This document shows positions 34,055-46,334 of a stretch of DNA of 64,000 bases, one piece after another. Under the pieces are notes generated by a model, which worked only from the letters and a program-made list of their open reading frames with translations, ran no database searches and was not told the DNA's origin. The stretch spans positions 16,458,460-16,522,459 of the forward strand of contig CAKAKS010000062.1 of NCBI GenBank assembly GCA_916700875.1. The letters are read 5' to 3'. Positions within the stretch are counted from its first letter, which is position 1, and each line of letters begins with the position of its first letter. The translations under genes and the position numbers were made by a program. Origin of the DNA: Sebastes aleutianus (taxonomy: Eukaryota > Chordata > Actinopteri > Perciformes > Sebastidae).

Positions 34055-35270
34055 TCCACATTAATGATCCAACCAGGTCACCGTCCAATCGCTGATGTTG
34101 ATTCAAGAGATCAAACAGATGCACATTGGTTGTACTTACAGATAAACCTCCCCACCCCCCTCTCAATCTGCCTGCCTCTCATATTAACCTACAGTAAGTT
34201 TCAATAGCTGTGATAGAAATCAAAATAAGAAAGTGGTTTGACTGACTGTATGCATTCTGTGTGTACTTATTTAGCCTATTCAGGGCTCATCAATAAGGAG
34301 TTCCTACTTGCCTGGGGCAAGTAAAATGCCACGTCGGGCTAGTAACTCTAGCAACTCATTTGCCGATTGGGCAAGTGGCAAAAAAGAAATAAACATATTG
34401 TTTTTTTCTGGAGATGATGATGGAAGTAGCTAAGGAGTGAGCCATCTCGCTTCCTTCTCATCTCTGTTGAGAGTTGTGCATGCTCAGTACTGATCTGGCA
34501 CTGAGTTGGCCTTAGAGGACGTGGGCAAAATCCAGATTCATTGACTTAAATCAAGATTCAACATGACAGTTAACTTTGATCTTTGTTCTTATTTGATAAC
34601 TGCTAATAAATAAATAAAACAATGTGTGACAAATGAAAAAAAAACTTGACGTTGAACCCTGCTATTGGCCTAGCTACAGCGATTAATATAATAATAACGT
34701 TTGATCTAGCTTGAATTATTTAATGCATCAGGATTATAAATCTACCTTTAAACAAAAGCATGCAATTATTTTAATAATTGATTAGTTTCAGTCATTTTTC
34801 ATGTGAAAATAGTGAAAAAAACATTCTCTCTCTTGCTGATTTGCTGCTCGTCTTTGTCATATATCTTCGTAAACTGAATATTTGTTGAACAAAACAAAAC
34901 ATTTGAAGATGTCACTTTGGGCTCAGGGGAGTTGTGATGACAACTTTTCACAATTTTTTTGACATTTCATAGACTTCTCTGTGTCAGCCCTCAATGCAAT
35001 GTTTTTTAGTTTTTTGAAAAGGAATTTTATCCATGTTTTGTCGCTTTTAGAGAACATGGAATTAGAGAAACTTTTACGGCATACAAACCAATAGAGAGGT
35101 TTCCCATCTTATCTTGTAGATGGAACATCAAAATGACACACAACACAATACAAACTTGAGGTTATTAATTATACATTATTATATTTACAGATCAAACTAA
35201 ACTGCCCACTGAAGAGATGAAACGTGTGTGTATTTCAGTGTATAAAAATGTATTGTTTAAAAGGCATCGG

Positions 35271-35317
35271 TATGTGTGTGTGTTTGTAACTGTGTGCGTG
35301 TGTGTGTGTGTGTGTCT
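35271..35317. repeat. (TG)n microsatellite, interrupted
   Basis: TG-rich run broken by TTTGTAAC and GCG. Confidence 0.85.
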
Positions 35318-36050
35318 CAGAGGATTATTTCCAAGGGTTGATTGTTTGGTGTGAGCTTTGCAAAGGGATCGAGATATAATCCCCCCCCTCCTTCATCCTC
35401 CCGTCGTTCAGCAGAGGAAGATGAGGATGGTCACTGCAGCTCTACAACACTGCTCTACAGCACACTCCTCATATACAGTATCAAACACACATACAGCTAG
35501 GCAGGAATCCATATGAGAAAGTGCTGTACCAAAAACTACATCAGTATGCAATATATTAGAATTAATGCACAGTACTATTTTGCATTAATAACAAATGAGG
35601 CACGCACTGATGCACACCAACTTTGGAATCAATACTGCACTTAAAATACAAGTTATTTTAGCACGCATGCTTTCATTTGAAGTATACTTAATTTTGTAAT
35701 TTTTCCAGTTTTCATGTGAAAACGCCATTACAATTAGTAGATATTACGCAATAAGGAATCAGCAAATATTTCAGTGTGTTGGGGTGTATAAGGTTGGGTT
35801 CCTCCTTTCGGATCAGGTTTTTACGTCGGTAAAATATTCTAAAATACTGTATCTCTTAGCAAATCTCCTCTCGTTTTATTTATAAAAAAGGAGCAATTAA
35901 CATTCATTTAGTTAAATAGTAAATATGTAATCTATGGTTGAGATTTGGCTCTTTGAATGTTTCAGTTTTTGTTCTTAAATATTACGTTTTAAGTCAATTT
36001 ATTGCTCTTAGATGTTCTCTTTACGATATCCAGAGCATTAGCTCACTGCC

Positions 36051-36088
36051 GCTGCTCTGCACTGCTCTGCACTGCTCTGCACTGCTCT
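36051..36088. repeat. Tandem 10-mer (ACTGCTCTGC) x about 4
   Basis: GCTGCTCTGC, then three ACTGCTCT(G/C) units in succession, nearly perfect. Confidence 0.85.
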
Positions 36089-38045
36089 CATACGCCAGTT
36101 ACAGTTGATGACGCCGTTGGTAACGTGGACATGTAGCACCCATCCTCTGGTTCCCCCTCAGGTTAACACTGTTAGCTTTGTCAGCACTTTTGCCTTGTTG
36201 CACCGTTAGCTGAGAGCTGCTAAAAGTTATATTGATACTAGTTGAATCAGATATATGTAGTCCGATCCTTCATATTGCTAATACACAAGAGTAATCTCTC
36301 CTTGCAGACACACATATAAATATCAATAGTGGCACAGAAAGAGAAGCAGACCTTCTCTCTCTCACACACACATCTGAGAATCCATGCAGTTCAAAGCAGA
36401 GCGGCACCTAATTCCTTCAACATATGCACGACTGCCATCGAACACGTGTCTGCTTCACCAGATCGCTGCAGCAGCAGGAGGGTTAAACAGTGCGTATAAA
36501 CCCTCTCAGTGGAGGTCAGACTCAATCCGATGTGGACTCACTCTGGTCCATCGGTGGCTGGATGTGAACACACGTGGGTACAATACGTGTCCTCACTTGG
36601 CATGTTTTAAGGCCTTACGAGGTATTTGCTGCTCGGCGTCTGACTAAAACCAGGAAAACAGGTCACATGACCGCTTTGTTTTAGGATTACTGTTACAATT
36701 TTACTGGTTACATTTAGACATCATGGCCAGAGCTTTAAGCTATTTAAAACGTCTGTCAGTCAACATTGTTGAAAGCTAAAACTAAAAAGATTAGGAATTC
36801 AGATTCAGATTCAATATCCAAACTGTTAAACCCTTTTTGCTGTACAAAGGTCTCTCACTTGCGTTTGCTGATGGTACAATTTTGTTGATTACCTTTAGGG
36901 CACATCTTAGCCAAGTCTGGTCTGGATTACACTTCAGAGGTGTTAATGCCTGTTTTACTTTCTCACTGCACGCATCAACTGATACAGGTCTGCAACTAAT
37001 CAGAATCACGTTCGTTTGCCAAGTACATACATACAGTACATACAAGACTGTTGTGTACACAAGTGGTGAAAAAAAATAGGTGACTATATAAATATTATAT
37101 AAATATATATAAAAAAGAACAAATGAATAATATAATAAAATAAAACGTCTATATACGAGTCAAGTTTTCTAGAAGTTGTAAACAATACAAATTGTGCAAA
37201 AAATAAATACTGGATGGATATACATGGACTGGATGATTATGTACAGTTTGTGCATGTAAAGATGTCTATATACTGCATGTACAGTGTGGATTTATAATGA
37301 CAGATGATATGTACATACAGCATTACAAAAATGTGTGCATTAAAGACTGTAAGAATTATAATCTATAGCGGCAGTGACAGTGTATTGACAGTATATACTG
37401 TGGCTAGTGATTTTCATTACCGATTAATTAATAAATGCCCATTACAACTACCAGGAGCTCCTTAAGACATTTCTAAATGTCCTATTTTGTCTGATCAGCA
37501 GTCCAAAACCCAAAGGCATTTATTTTACAATGATAGAAAACCAACGTGAGAAGCCGATAAATGACTCAAACAATATTTTTGGTTAATTTTATGTCAATCA
37601 ACTAATTGATAAATCAATTTAAAAATTTTTGTGTTGTTATGAAGCTTTGTGTTGTTTGGATGTTTTACTATGTAGCATGTATGATTTTATCTTCTGTGAA
37701 CTACAGCACGGAGTCCAGAACAAATTTCCCTACGGGGACATTAAAAGTATATCTTATCTTATTTTGGCGGTACGGTAGATATCTGTACAGAAATGGAGAG
37801 GAAGATGCAGCCAGATACCTCCAGGGAAATATTTTGCAAGTGTGAATGTCAGTATTTGAGTCCAAAACTCAAAGATATTTAATTTACAATGATACGAAAC
37901 AAGGAAAAGCAGCAAATCATCACATGCTGGACCCATCAAATTGTGGGCATTTTTGACCAACTAATTGACTAAAACATTCTAGCACTAAATAAATGTCTGG
38001 CAGGAAATAGAGGAGAAGATGCAGCCAGAAACCTTCAGGGAACAG

Positions 38046-38046
<1 letters not shown>

Positions 38047-38080
<34 letters not shown>
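38047..38080. repeat. (TG)n microsatellite
   Basis: Uninterrupted run of about 17 TG units; further shorter TG runs follow at about 38139-38157 and 38171-38183. In reverse these give His-Thr reading frames, which are artefacts. Confidence 0.95.
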
Positions 38081-38081
<1 letters not shown>

Positions 38082-38844
38082 TTGTCAGTATTTGAGATCG
38101 GGTGAATATGGAGTGTGAGTGAGAGAAAACATGAGCTTGTGTGTGTGTGTGTGTGTGATTTACTCTGCATCTGTGTGTGTGTGTATCTACACATGTCAGG
38201 CACACGCCCTCCTCCATCCTCCCTCCTCTCTCTCTATCGGACGATAATCTGTGTGTATTAATCTGTTGTTTGAACTCCTTAAGCACAGACTGTCTATCAC
38301 ATCTGCTCTCTTCACCCTCACAAAGCTCTGCTATTTATAAACTTTCTCGTTCTCCTCTCGCCCCCTTTTTCTTTTTCTCCACTTCTTTCCTTTTTGATCC
38401 GTCGTCGCAACTTCTCTCTCTCCAGCAGCAGGACTGAATTTCACACAGCTCATTCTCTCCGTACAGTAAATCCATCTTCTCATTTGGCCAACAGACGCCA
38501 AGTTGGACACTCCATAAAGCAGACGGCGCACTGAAACAATGCTGATTATAACTGATTCAGGTCCCCCACATGTTCAAACAGCAGATTTAAAGAGTGAAAA
38601 TCGACAGTTAACAAAAACAACACCAATAACTTAACACTCATTCAAAATGTCTCGAAGCCAATAATCACGAATGATTGAGCCCCAAACCACCAAAGAGACA
38701 CCAAACAAATCAAAGCAGCGCTGTCAAATGTGACGAATGGTCCGACGAACAGGCGGCATGTGTCAGCTGTGAATGAATGGGAGCACGCTGAGGCAGGAGG
38801 AAGAGGAGGAGGGGGGATGACAACCAGGAGGCGACCAGGCTTAC

Positions 38845-38886
38845 CTGCTGTGTGTCGATGTCTCCCATCCGACAAGAGCGAGGCAT
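38845..38886 (-). other. slc1a2-like: EAAT exon 1a (alternative upstream first exon with upstream frame)
   Basis: Strong donor CAGCAG|GTAAGC at 38845/38844. The exon carries two in-frame ATGs (38886 and 38868; the latter starts MGDIDTQQ). Spliced to exon 2 it reads MGDIDTQQAG and stops at a TGA that overlaps the ATG of exon 2 by three bases (ATGA). It is therefore a 5' leader with an upstream open frame, not an N-terminus, unless an unseen exon intervenes. Coordinates give the candidate upstream frame only; the exon's 5' end is not known. Confidence 0.45.
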
Positions 38887-40489
38887 CGGGAGAGACACGG
38901 AAGAGAGGAGGGATGAGGAGATGAAGAGGGAGAGGGGACGGGAGGCGAAGTCACAGTCTTTGCGTCATCTGAGAAAATTTGCAGATTAATACAACAGCTT
39001 GGTGCTCTGAGCCCCCCCCCCCCAACCCCATCTCACCCTCCTCCCCTCCCTCCCTTCTTTCTCCCTCGTTCCCTCACTTCATCATCATCACTCGTCTCTT
39101 TTTGTCGCCTTATTTAAACTGGTTGTTGTCAGTGATAATCACCGAGTTGGGAGAAGGATAAGATTATTTAGGAAAGTGGTTTAAATCTCCTCTCAGCAGG
39201 GAGGGATGTGCAGGAATGCTCGTGGGCGATGGGGGGTCATGATTACCCTCCCTTCCACAGGAGGGCGCTATGACTCTGCACTGAGTGCAGAAACCTTGCA
39301 CAGTAGCCTCCCTGTGAGGGATCCTTTGACAGATATCAGTGTCAGTCAGTGAGGCCTCACAGTGCATGGAGGCCCGTGGGTGGAGCTGCTACATACTGTA
39401 CATACAAGGGTCGAGCCGTTTCCATGAACCGTGACACTTTATCAATACACAGAATTAGAAATAAACTGAGAAAGAAGTTAAGGAGTTTCGGGTTTGTCAT
39501 ACCGGAGACACACGATGGTGCTGCAGCAGGAGGAATGTGGGTCTATGATTGGGCTTTATGAGGGCGCCAGGATTGATTTATGAGCGCGGCTTCTCAACTA
39601 TCAAATACAATGTTGTACGACGACGTGACTCTGCAGTGCAGACATCCGACAGGCTGACTCTGTTGAGGCCTTTAAAAGGACCAATATGTAATATATTTAC
39701 TGTAATGAATCATAAAATGACCATGATAAGTCATCAGAGCTTAAGGACAAAATGAAATTCGGGCTTCTCCAACAACAATGCAACAGTCAGTATGTTCTCC
39801 TTTGAGAACCGGTCGGGAACGTCTGTTTTTGTTTTGGACGGTGATGTGATCCCGTCCGCTGCCCATTTCAACACCCCGTATACCACATATGAAACAAATT
39901 GGCATACAAACACAACCTTCTGCAGCCATGGAATCAAGCAAACGAACTGGATCAACAGAGATAAAATAGCGTTAGGTTCTACCGACCTGAAAAGCCTTTG
40001 TGCATCTCTCTGTGGTCCTTGTGCAGCTGATTATCAAGGCAGCGAGTATTTGAGACACACAGCTGGTGATTCCACCTACTGCTGGTGGCCAGAGGCTAAC
40101 GGCGTGAATCCAAACTTATCTTTTCGCCTTAACTTTCAATAAGTCGCTTATTCTGTCATTACTTCAGGTCGTGTACCTGTTGGGTCTCAGTTTCAATGAA
40201 TCTATTAAGCCTCATTTGTATAGTCCATGTTTGTCCCGCTGAGCGCTGTCGGTGCCTCATTCCAGATGTTTGGATCTGGATCATCGTCCTCCAGCAGATT
40301 CAGCCTCTCACTCTGTGTTTGATTCCTTTGCTCGAGCTTTGCCTCATGTGTGTTTGTGTAGTCTGTCCTCTTCCAGGCCTCCACGGTGGAGAGGAGGTTG
40401 TGTGGCTCAGGCCTCATGTAGAAGCTGCTCGACGTCCTCCCGTAGCCATATTCTTCATATTAAGTATGTTTACTATATTTTTGTTATCC

Positions 40490-41135
40490 TGATTGAGAGG
40501 GATCCCTCCTCTGTTGCTCCTACTGAGGTTTCTTCAGCATTTTATCTCTACTACTGGGTCCATACAATCTAAATGTATCATCAGTCATCAGTTTTAAAAT
40601 AAACAATCAACTACTAACTAACAGCAGGGCAAGAATACGCAAAATTCAACCACACTGCTGAAACTCTGAGAGACGGTCAAAATAACGCTGCTATCTTATA
40701 ATCTTCACGTGTGGCGTCGGCCTATAGTTTACGTTAGCTATCTTTGTGTTTACTGTGACACTAACTGGGGCTGTACTGTCTGTGTGTGCTTTGCTAGTTT
40801 GTTGATTGAATTAAATCCAAAGTGTCAGAAACGAGAAAATGACTCGGTATTACAAGACAGGACGGGCTGGGGCTAGCTGGTTAGCATTCTCAATTGAGTA
40901 GATATCTCTGCAACGCAACACACAGACGTCTTTGACGCAGCGTGAACTCTGTAACCTCTTCACATCCTGTTGATAATGTTTAAACTAAAATTGTGGCCAG
41001 ATGTTACACATTTTTTGGGGAGTTTTATCTGAGGCGAGGATCTAAGGGCAGAGGGTGTCGTATGGTGTACAGATTGTAAAGTCCCTTGAGGCAAATTTGT
41101 GATATTAGGCTATGTAAATAAAACCGACATGACAT
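40490..41135 (+). mobile_element. Interrupted fish repeat ('gagggatccctcctctgt...ttgaggcaaatttgtgatatt')
   Basis: The two ends (GAGAGGGATCCCTCCTCTGT near 40495, and CAAATTTGTGATATTAGGCT near 41095 with an AAATAAAACCGACATGACATG tail) belong together in a repeat I know to be common in fish genomes. Here about 500 bp of other sequence separates them, suggesting an insertion or rearrangement. Confidence 0.4.
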
Positions 41136-41194
41136 GACCTTAATATGCAAACACTCCTTGTTATGGTATGAAACCTGAGCAGCCTCTTCCTTAC

Positions 41195-41750
41195 TGACAG
41201 TAGTTCACGAGACAGGTAATCTAAAAAAAATCATGTGCCTCTGTCTCCCCTGGTGTCCTCCGGTGCTCCTAATGGCATCTGAATTCACAGACTGGAGGAA
41301 AACAACCAATCAGAGCCGACTTGGAGTCCGCATCCAGCTGCCGACGATGAGAGCCACGAGACAATTACTTGCGAACTCCGACCAAACTAGGCAGCGCTGA
41401 TCAAATATGGATCAATATTCTGTTGCTGTAATGTCTATTTCTCGCCTCAGATGTTTTCAGAAACATCTTGTAGTGTACTGTTTAGCTGTAAAATGAGAAA
41501 GTTTGTGACCTGGCAGCGATGTTGGGACCACCAGCCGGAGCACAGCCAATAGGAACGCTGTCTCTCTGAAATTACCTGTGATTGGTCAAAGATTAGAAAG
41601 ATCGATTTTTTAAAACCTGAAAACAGAGCCATGAGGAGGTGCAGAAGTCTAGTTTTCTCTCAGAACACCTGAAGTACAATATCCTGAAAGGTTATTATTG
41701 ATTTTTTTGCCCAATGATGCCAAAAACTTGTTGCCTACTGAAGCTTTAAA
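41195..41750 (+). mobile_element. Interspersed repeat, family B copy 3
   Basis: Near full-length match in order to 12034-12645: GACAGTAGTTCA, ATCATGTGCCTCTGTCTC, CTGATCAAATATGGATCAAT, CCATGAGGAGGTGCAGAAGT and AGGTTATTATTGATTTTTTT. Same orientation as the copy at 12034. Confidence 0.7.
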
Positions 41751-41914
41751 TACTATTTATAACTGCTAAATAGGGGGATTAAAAGTAAAGTGTTGCCATT
41801 TACTAAAATTTGGTTTATTATCCAGCACCAACACTAACAAACATACATATGTACATCAATTCAAAAATACACATCCATGCACATGCAGAGCCACACACAC
41901 GCACACACACTGTA

Positions 41915-41937
41915 ACACACACACACACACACACACA
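41915..41937. repeat. (AC)n microsatellite
   Basis: About 11 AC units after a shorter interrupted CA stretch at 41891-41910. Confidence 0.9.
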
Positions 41938-42905
41938 TAGTCCCACAGGAGTGACAGATGGAGAGGGGCCGGACGGGAACAGGGGCTTGTACAATTGGGC
42001 CGGTGCCTCCATTGTGCAGTAGGTGCGCTGTAAGTCTATCCTCTACTAATTGCCAGAGCAGTTCAAACACAAAGTCTGCCTCTGAAATCCAATCCTGCGG
42101 GGTGTTGTACGGTGAGTAAAGTTTACAATGTGTAACATTTCTCCTCTGGCAAGAAAAGGGACAAAACATGGCTTATGGAAGAGGTGGGGGAGATGGGATG
42201 TGCAGGAGACGGAGAGAGAGAGAGGTCAGTGGGGTGGATAAGTGCAAAAAACGCACAACACAGGGAGGTGTGAGTTGCCGAGAAGGAAGACGTAACTGTA
42301 AATAGATCATTCACTATTTAGGCTGCATGTCTAATCAGGGGGCATCCAGACGGCAGCGACTCTGAATGAAAGTGTAGCCGCTGTAGGTGGACGGAGCCCT
42401 GTAAGGAGACACTGAGGAGGGACAGATAAGGAGGCGAGGACGAGTGATTGAGAGGTGATCTGTGGAGAGAGAGAGCGGGTTGCTGTAAGAGGAGAGGGAC
42501 CGGCAGGGGCAGACGATGTAAACAAGACGAGCAGAGTGTGTGTGTGCGCTGCATGGCGGCGTCTGAAGCCGTTTCATAAACTGACGGTGACCCGGGCTTC
42601 TGCACCGGCACCACACGTAGCAGAAAATCTAAACAGACAGACCCGGAGCGGGGGGCAGACTGCCAGGTAATGCAACGCAGCGCCAGTCTGCATTTTGCAC
42701 CCATTGGAACCTGTTTCTCATTAAGCATTAAACAGAAATTACCTAACTAAGTCCTCCACTCCCCTAATGAGGGTTTGCAGCTCCGATGCTCTCATATTCC
42801 CTCTCCCTCCCAATCCGTTTCCCCAAGGTGAACATTCCATACACTAATTTCAGTTTCACGCAGGAAAGACTTGTAGGCGCATGTGTTGTTTGTTTGTCAG
42901 AGCGA

Positions 42906-42908
<3 letters not shown>

Positions 42909-42940
<32 letters not shown>
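42909..42940. repeat. (TG)n microsatellite
   Basis: About 16 TG units; a second, shorter run lies at 42963-42977. Confidence 0.95.
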
Positions 42941-42942
<2 letters not shown>

Positions 42943-43140
42943 CATACTTTCCTCAGCGTGCATGTGTGTGTGTGTGTTTACGTGTGGTCTCTGGCTCCAG
43001 ACCCTGTCACTCATCATCTTTGACCTTTAGTAAGCTGTGAAATTTAATTTCAGGCTTGGGTTGCTTTTCTCTGCACAATCCTACACCTGTGCCAAATATG
43101 TCTGTGGGGAAGTTGGACAGCCGCTAAAGACTGTGATCCA

Positions 43141-43214
43141 GACAGACAGACAGACAGACAGACAGGAGGTGACGCAATCATCAGAGTCTGCCCCCCCCCC
43201 CCCCCCCCCCCCCC
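43141..43214. repeat. (GACA)n microsatellite followed by a C homopolymer
   Basis: Six GACA units at 43141-43165, then after 25 bases a 24-base C run at 43191-43214. The C run length is likely unreliable in the assembly. Confidence 0.9.
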
Positions 43215-43433
43215 CTGATTGACCTCACCTTTGACCCCTTGCCTCTTTACCACCGTGGCTGCCGACTGGGGCATTTCCAGGAGGCTTCGGCTAATTGGGT
43301 CAGATTGCGCAGAGAGAAGCATTACTGCTGAAATTGGAAACATATGCAGCTATACCTCGGTGTGTACGTGTGTGTGGTGATGGTAGCAATGTTGGCGCAG
43401 CTCTTACTAGAGAGAGGTTTGAATTTAGGGGAG

Positions 43434-43463
43434 AGGAGGAGGAGGAGGAGGAGGAGGAGGAGG
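43434..43463. repeat. (GAG)n microsatellite
   Basis: Near-perfect GAG/GGA triplet run. Poly-Glu and poly-Ser frames over it are artefacts. Confidence 0.9.
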
Positions 43464-45631
43464 GAGTGGACCGCAGTAGGTGAGGTGAGTGATGGAAGGA
43501 ACGATGAAAAGGATTGACAACGTAAAACAAATTTAGCGGGAGAGAATCAAAGTGCGTGAAGATGGAAGAGGAAGATGATGAAGGACTGACACCGGGTACC
43601 TCGGGGAGGTCGAGGATCCGTAATTGAGGTCTGACTCGGTGTACAGACAGACTGCTAGCCTCGCCCTGACAGCTCAGCTCAGCTATTTGCAGTAATTGCC
43701 ATAATAGCTACCTTCCAATTACGCTCAGATCCGAGTTTCCAACGAAGGAGGATGTCCAATGCGAAAACGTAATGAGTTGATGTGCAATGGCGCCGCGCGT
43801 GTGGGAAAGATTTTCATCGGAGGGGCTCGAAGGTAGTAAAAGTGACATCTGGAAATGAGAGTCGGTTGAAGATGTCATTGATGATTCTAAAAAGGTGGAT
43901 CATGAGTAGATTCTAGTGAAACTGATATCACCTCTATGAGACACAGTGAGTGTGACGCTGCCAAAAGGCTTCGTAAGTTGTACAAGGCAGGTTCAGAATA
44001 AAGGATCAGTTTCGTTTTCGTGGGGTTTTCAAAAACAGTCCTACAATCTGTTTGGGGTCATGAAAAATGTTCTTTGTCGAAAACACAAATCCCCAAAGGA
44101 ACAACAGAAAGTATTGTGTTATTCCCTGCAACATAGTATGACTTCGAGGATGACGTAAATCTTTTATTGTGACATGTGACAGTAACAGTATGAAGGAAAA
44201 CTTGTTCTGTGAATGAACCTTAAATAAACCTCTATATCTCCTCCATTGTATCTCCATTGGTTGTGGTTAGCTTTGCATGTCTGAATGAATGCGCGGTGTG
44301 TAAAAGAGAGAGAGCCCTCTCAATCGTCATCTTTGTTTGACCGCCACTCCTGTCCACACTCGGCTAACAACTTTCTCCTACTCTCTCTGTCTGTCTCTCT
44401 CTCTCTCTCGACTCTACAACTCTCACTGATGCACCCCGAGGCGGAAATATCTAAGTGCATGCGGGGCAAGTTCAGACAAAGAAGGAGATAGAGAGAATGG
44501 TGGGAGGGTTGCAAGCATTTCCAGTGACTGACACTAAATGCCAAGAGGGAGGAACGCCGCGAGGGAGACACCAGGCAGTGTGTATGTGTGGTAAAGAGAA
44601 TGTGGCGGAAGTTTCCCCGAAATCTAAAGTGCTGCTGTACGGCGGGAACGGTTAAGAGAAACAGAAGTAGAGTGTGTGTACATGTGCGTGTGATCGTGTG
44701 TGTTTGCGCAATCAGTCAATGGGTGCAAGTACATCAACGCTCCCCTCCATCTGAGGGTATTGACAGTGTTAAATGTCTCCGTCCCTGAGTGAAGACTGCA
44801 CTTTAGCCTGCCTCTCTATACAGAAGTGACCCGTTTTAGCGGCTTTGAGTTTGAAAAACCTCTTTTCATGATCCCCCCTTCTCTTTCTGTGTCTCCTCTC
44901 CGGTCCCTATCTCTCCCATCCCCAAACTCTTTCATGAGCAGTCTCTCAGGGGCGGGATTGAAACACAACCCTCCCCTCTTTTGTCTCCATTCTTTTTCCT
45001 TATCCTTTCATCTTTTTAAACATTCAGGGGGAAAGGGGTTTGGTGAGATGGAAACCACTACTTGGTAAAGGAAAGAAAGAGATAGCATGTGAGAGAGGGG
45101 GCGGCGGGAGGAGGGGGAGGCAGAGTCTCCCCCTCCTCTGCTCATCCGCCAATTTATGGCTCTCCTTTTCAACAAGGCCATTCAAGGTGGGGAGGCTCAG
45201 TGGAAGCGCTGTTCTCGCGGGTCAATAGCAGTGAACCCTGGTCTGGTTTGTATGGGGACGACTTATCTGCTCAGAGGACCCGTTGAACTGTCTGTCGGCC
45301 TGTACGTCCTCCATAGACCTCCATTGTGTCTCTGCTGGGCCTTCGCCGGCTTTCCCCCATAGACCTGTGAGTGGACAGAGCAGCCAGTCGCCAGCTCCTG
45401 TTTCCATCCTTTTTAACTTTACAGGCGTCCTGAAGCCGCCTGCACTCATCTAAGCAACATATATACAGAAAATAACTGTGTGTTTTAGACTTTTAATTAC
45501 AACAAATAACTGCAGCAATTATGAATATTCATGGACGTTTCATGTAAGAAATATCTGAGTGCACGCAGGGACAGTTAAGACAACATATATGGAACGTACA
45601 TTTACAAAGTGAGACACTGTTACATCTATAG

Positions 45632-45985
45632 CAGTAGTTCTCAACCTTTTTCATTTCAAGGACCCCTAAATTGATACACCTCAGGTCACAGACCCCCATT
45701 TGATAAGATTTAGCTTCAGAGGCCTCCATCTGAAAATATTGTGATTGTTAGATATGATTATATATTATTATGAGGACATAACCATGGAGGAATTGAAACC
45801 TATAATTAGAATAGTCACTTTTATGACTCTTACTCACTTTGGGCTCACTTTTATAGTGAATTAAAAAGTGAAACTATTTCGCATTATTCTGGGGATCCCC
45901 TGGAACTCTGTTGAAAATGAAAATGAAAATGTTGAAAAATGCATGAATGGATCAAGCCAGATTTGTAAATCACAGCAAAAACATG
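45632..45985 (+). mobile_element. hAT-like non-autonomous element, left part
   Basis: Starts CAGTAGTTCTCAACCTTTTT followed by CATTTCAAGGACCCC, the typical start of hAT MITEs in fish. A matching right end was not found with confidence; a different repeat begins at 45988. No transposase frame. Confidence 0.5.
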
Positions 45986-45987
45986 TT

Positions 45988-46180
45988 AAACTAGAAGTGC
46001 ACGCAGAGAGCGCAGACTTCCGCCAAGGCAGGTTCGCCCCCCCCCCCCCCCCCCCTTAACCTCCGGATCGTCATCAAAATCGAATGGATTGTTGTGACCA
46101 ACAAACAAACAAACCAATAAACCAACAAACCAATGCCAGTGATAACCTCCTTCCTAGGCCTTTGGCCTTGGCGGAGGTAA
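45988..46180 (+). repeat. Fish repeat ending CTTGGCGGAGGTA, with C homopolymer
   Basis: AACTAGAAGTGCACGCAGAG start, a C run at 46037-46055, AACCTCCGGATCGTCATCAA, a CAAACAAACAAACCAA-rich block, then AACCTCCTTCCTAGGCCTTT and GGCGGAGGTA. The layout is that of a widespread fish repeat. Class unassigned. Confidence 0.55.
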
Positions 46181-46334
46181 AAATGTTGTGTGTTGCAAGA
46201 CACCCAGATTTGGAGGAGCACCAATAAGTAATCACTTGTTTCTTTGCCCTCGGCGTCTATAAAAACTTAGCACGTAACTTTCAGATCCCTTTATGATGAC
46301 GAATAATGAAAATCACACTGCTGACATCTAAATT

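Larger units (their letters stand above)
33860..38844 (-). other. Region between alternative first exons 1a and 1b
   Basis: Intronic if transcription starts at exon 1a, upstream flank if at exon 1b. It holds a TG microsatellite (35271-35317), a tandem 10-mer (36051-36088), an AT-rich family C remnant (about 37400-37620) and TG runs at 38047-38080 and nearby. No coding exon was recognised. Confidence 0.6.
38887..45631. other. Intergenic region, microsatellite-rich
   Basis: No gene was recognised. It contains several simple repeats (listed separately), a family B repeat (41195-41750), and pieces of a fish repeat: GAGAGGGATCCCTCCTCTGT at about 40495 and AAGTCCCTTGAGGCAAATTTGTGATATTAGGCT at about 41080-41115. 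Open frames above 70 codons here look random. Confidence 0.55.

Noticed and set aside
38035..43343. Regularly spaced short repeats as a CRISPR-like array
   Set aside because: They are dinucleotide and tetranucleotide microsatellites without unique spacers, in a vertebrate genome.
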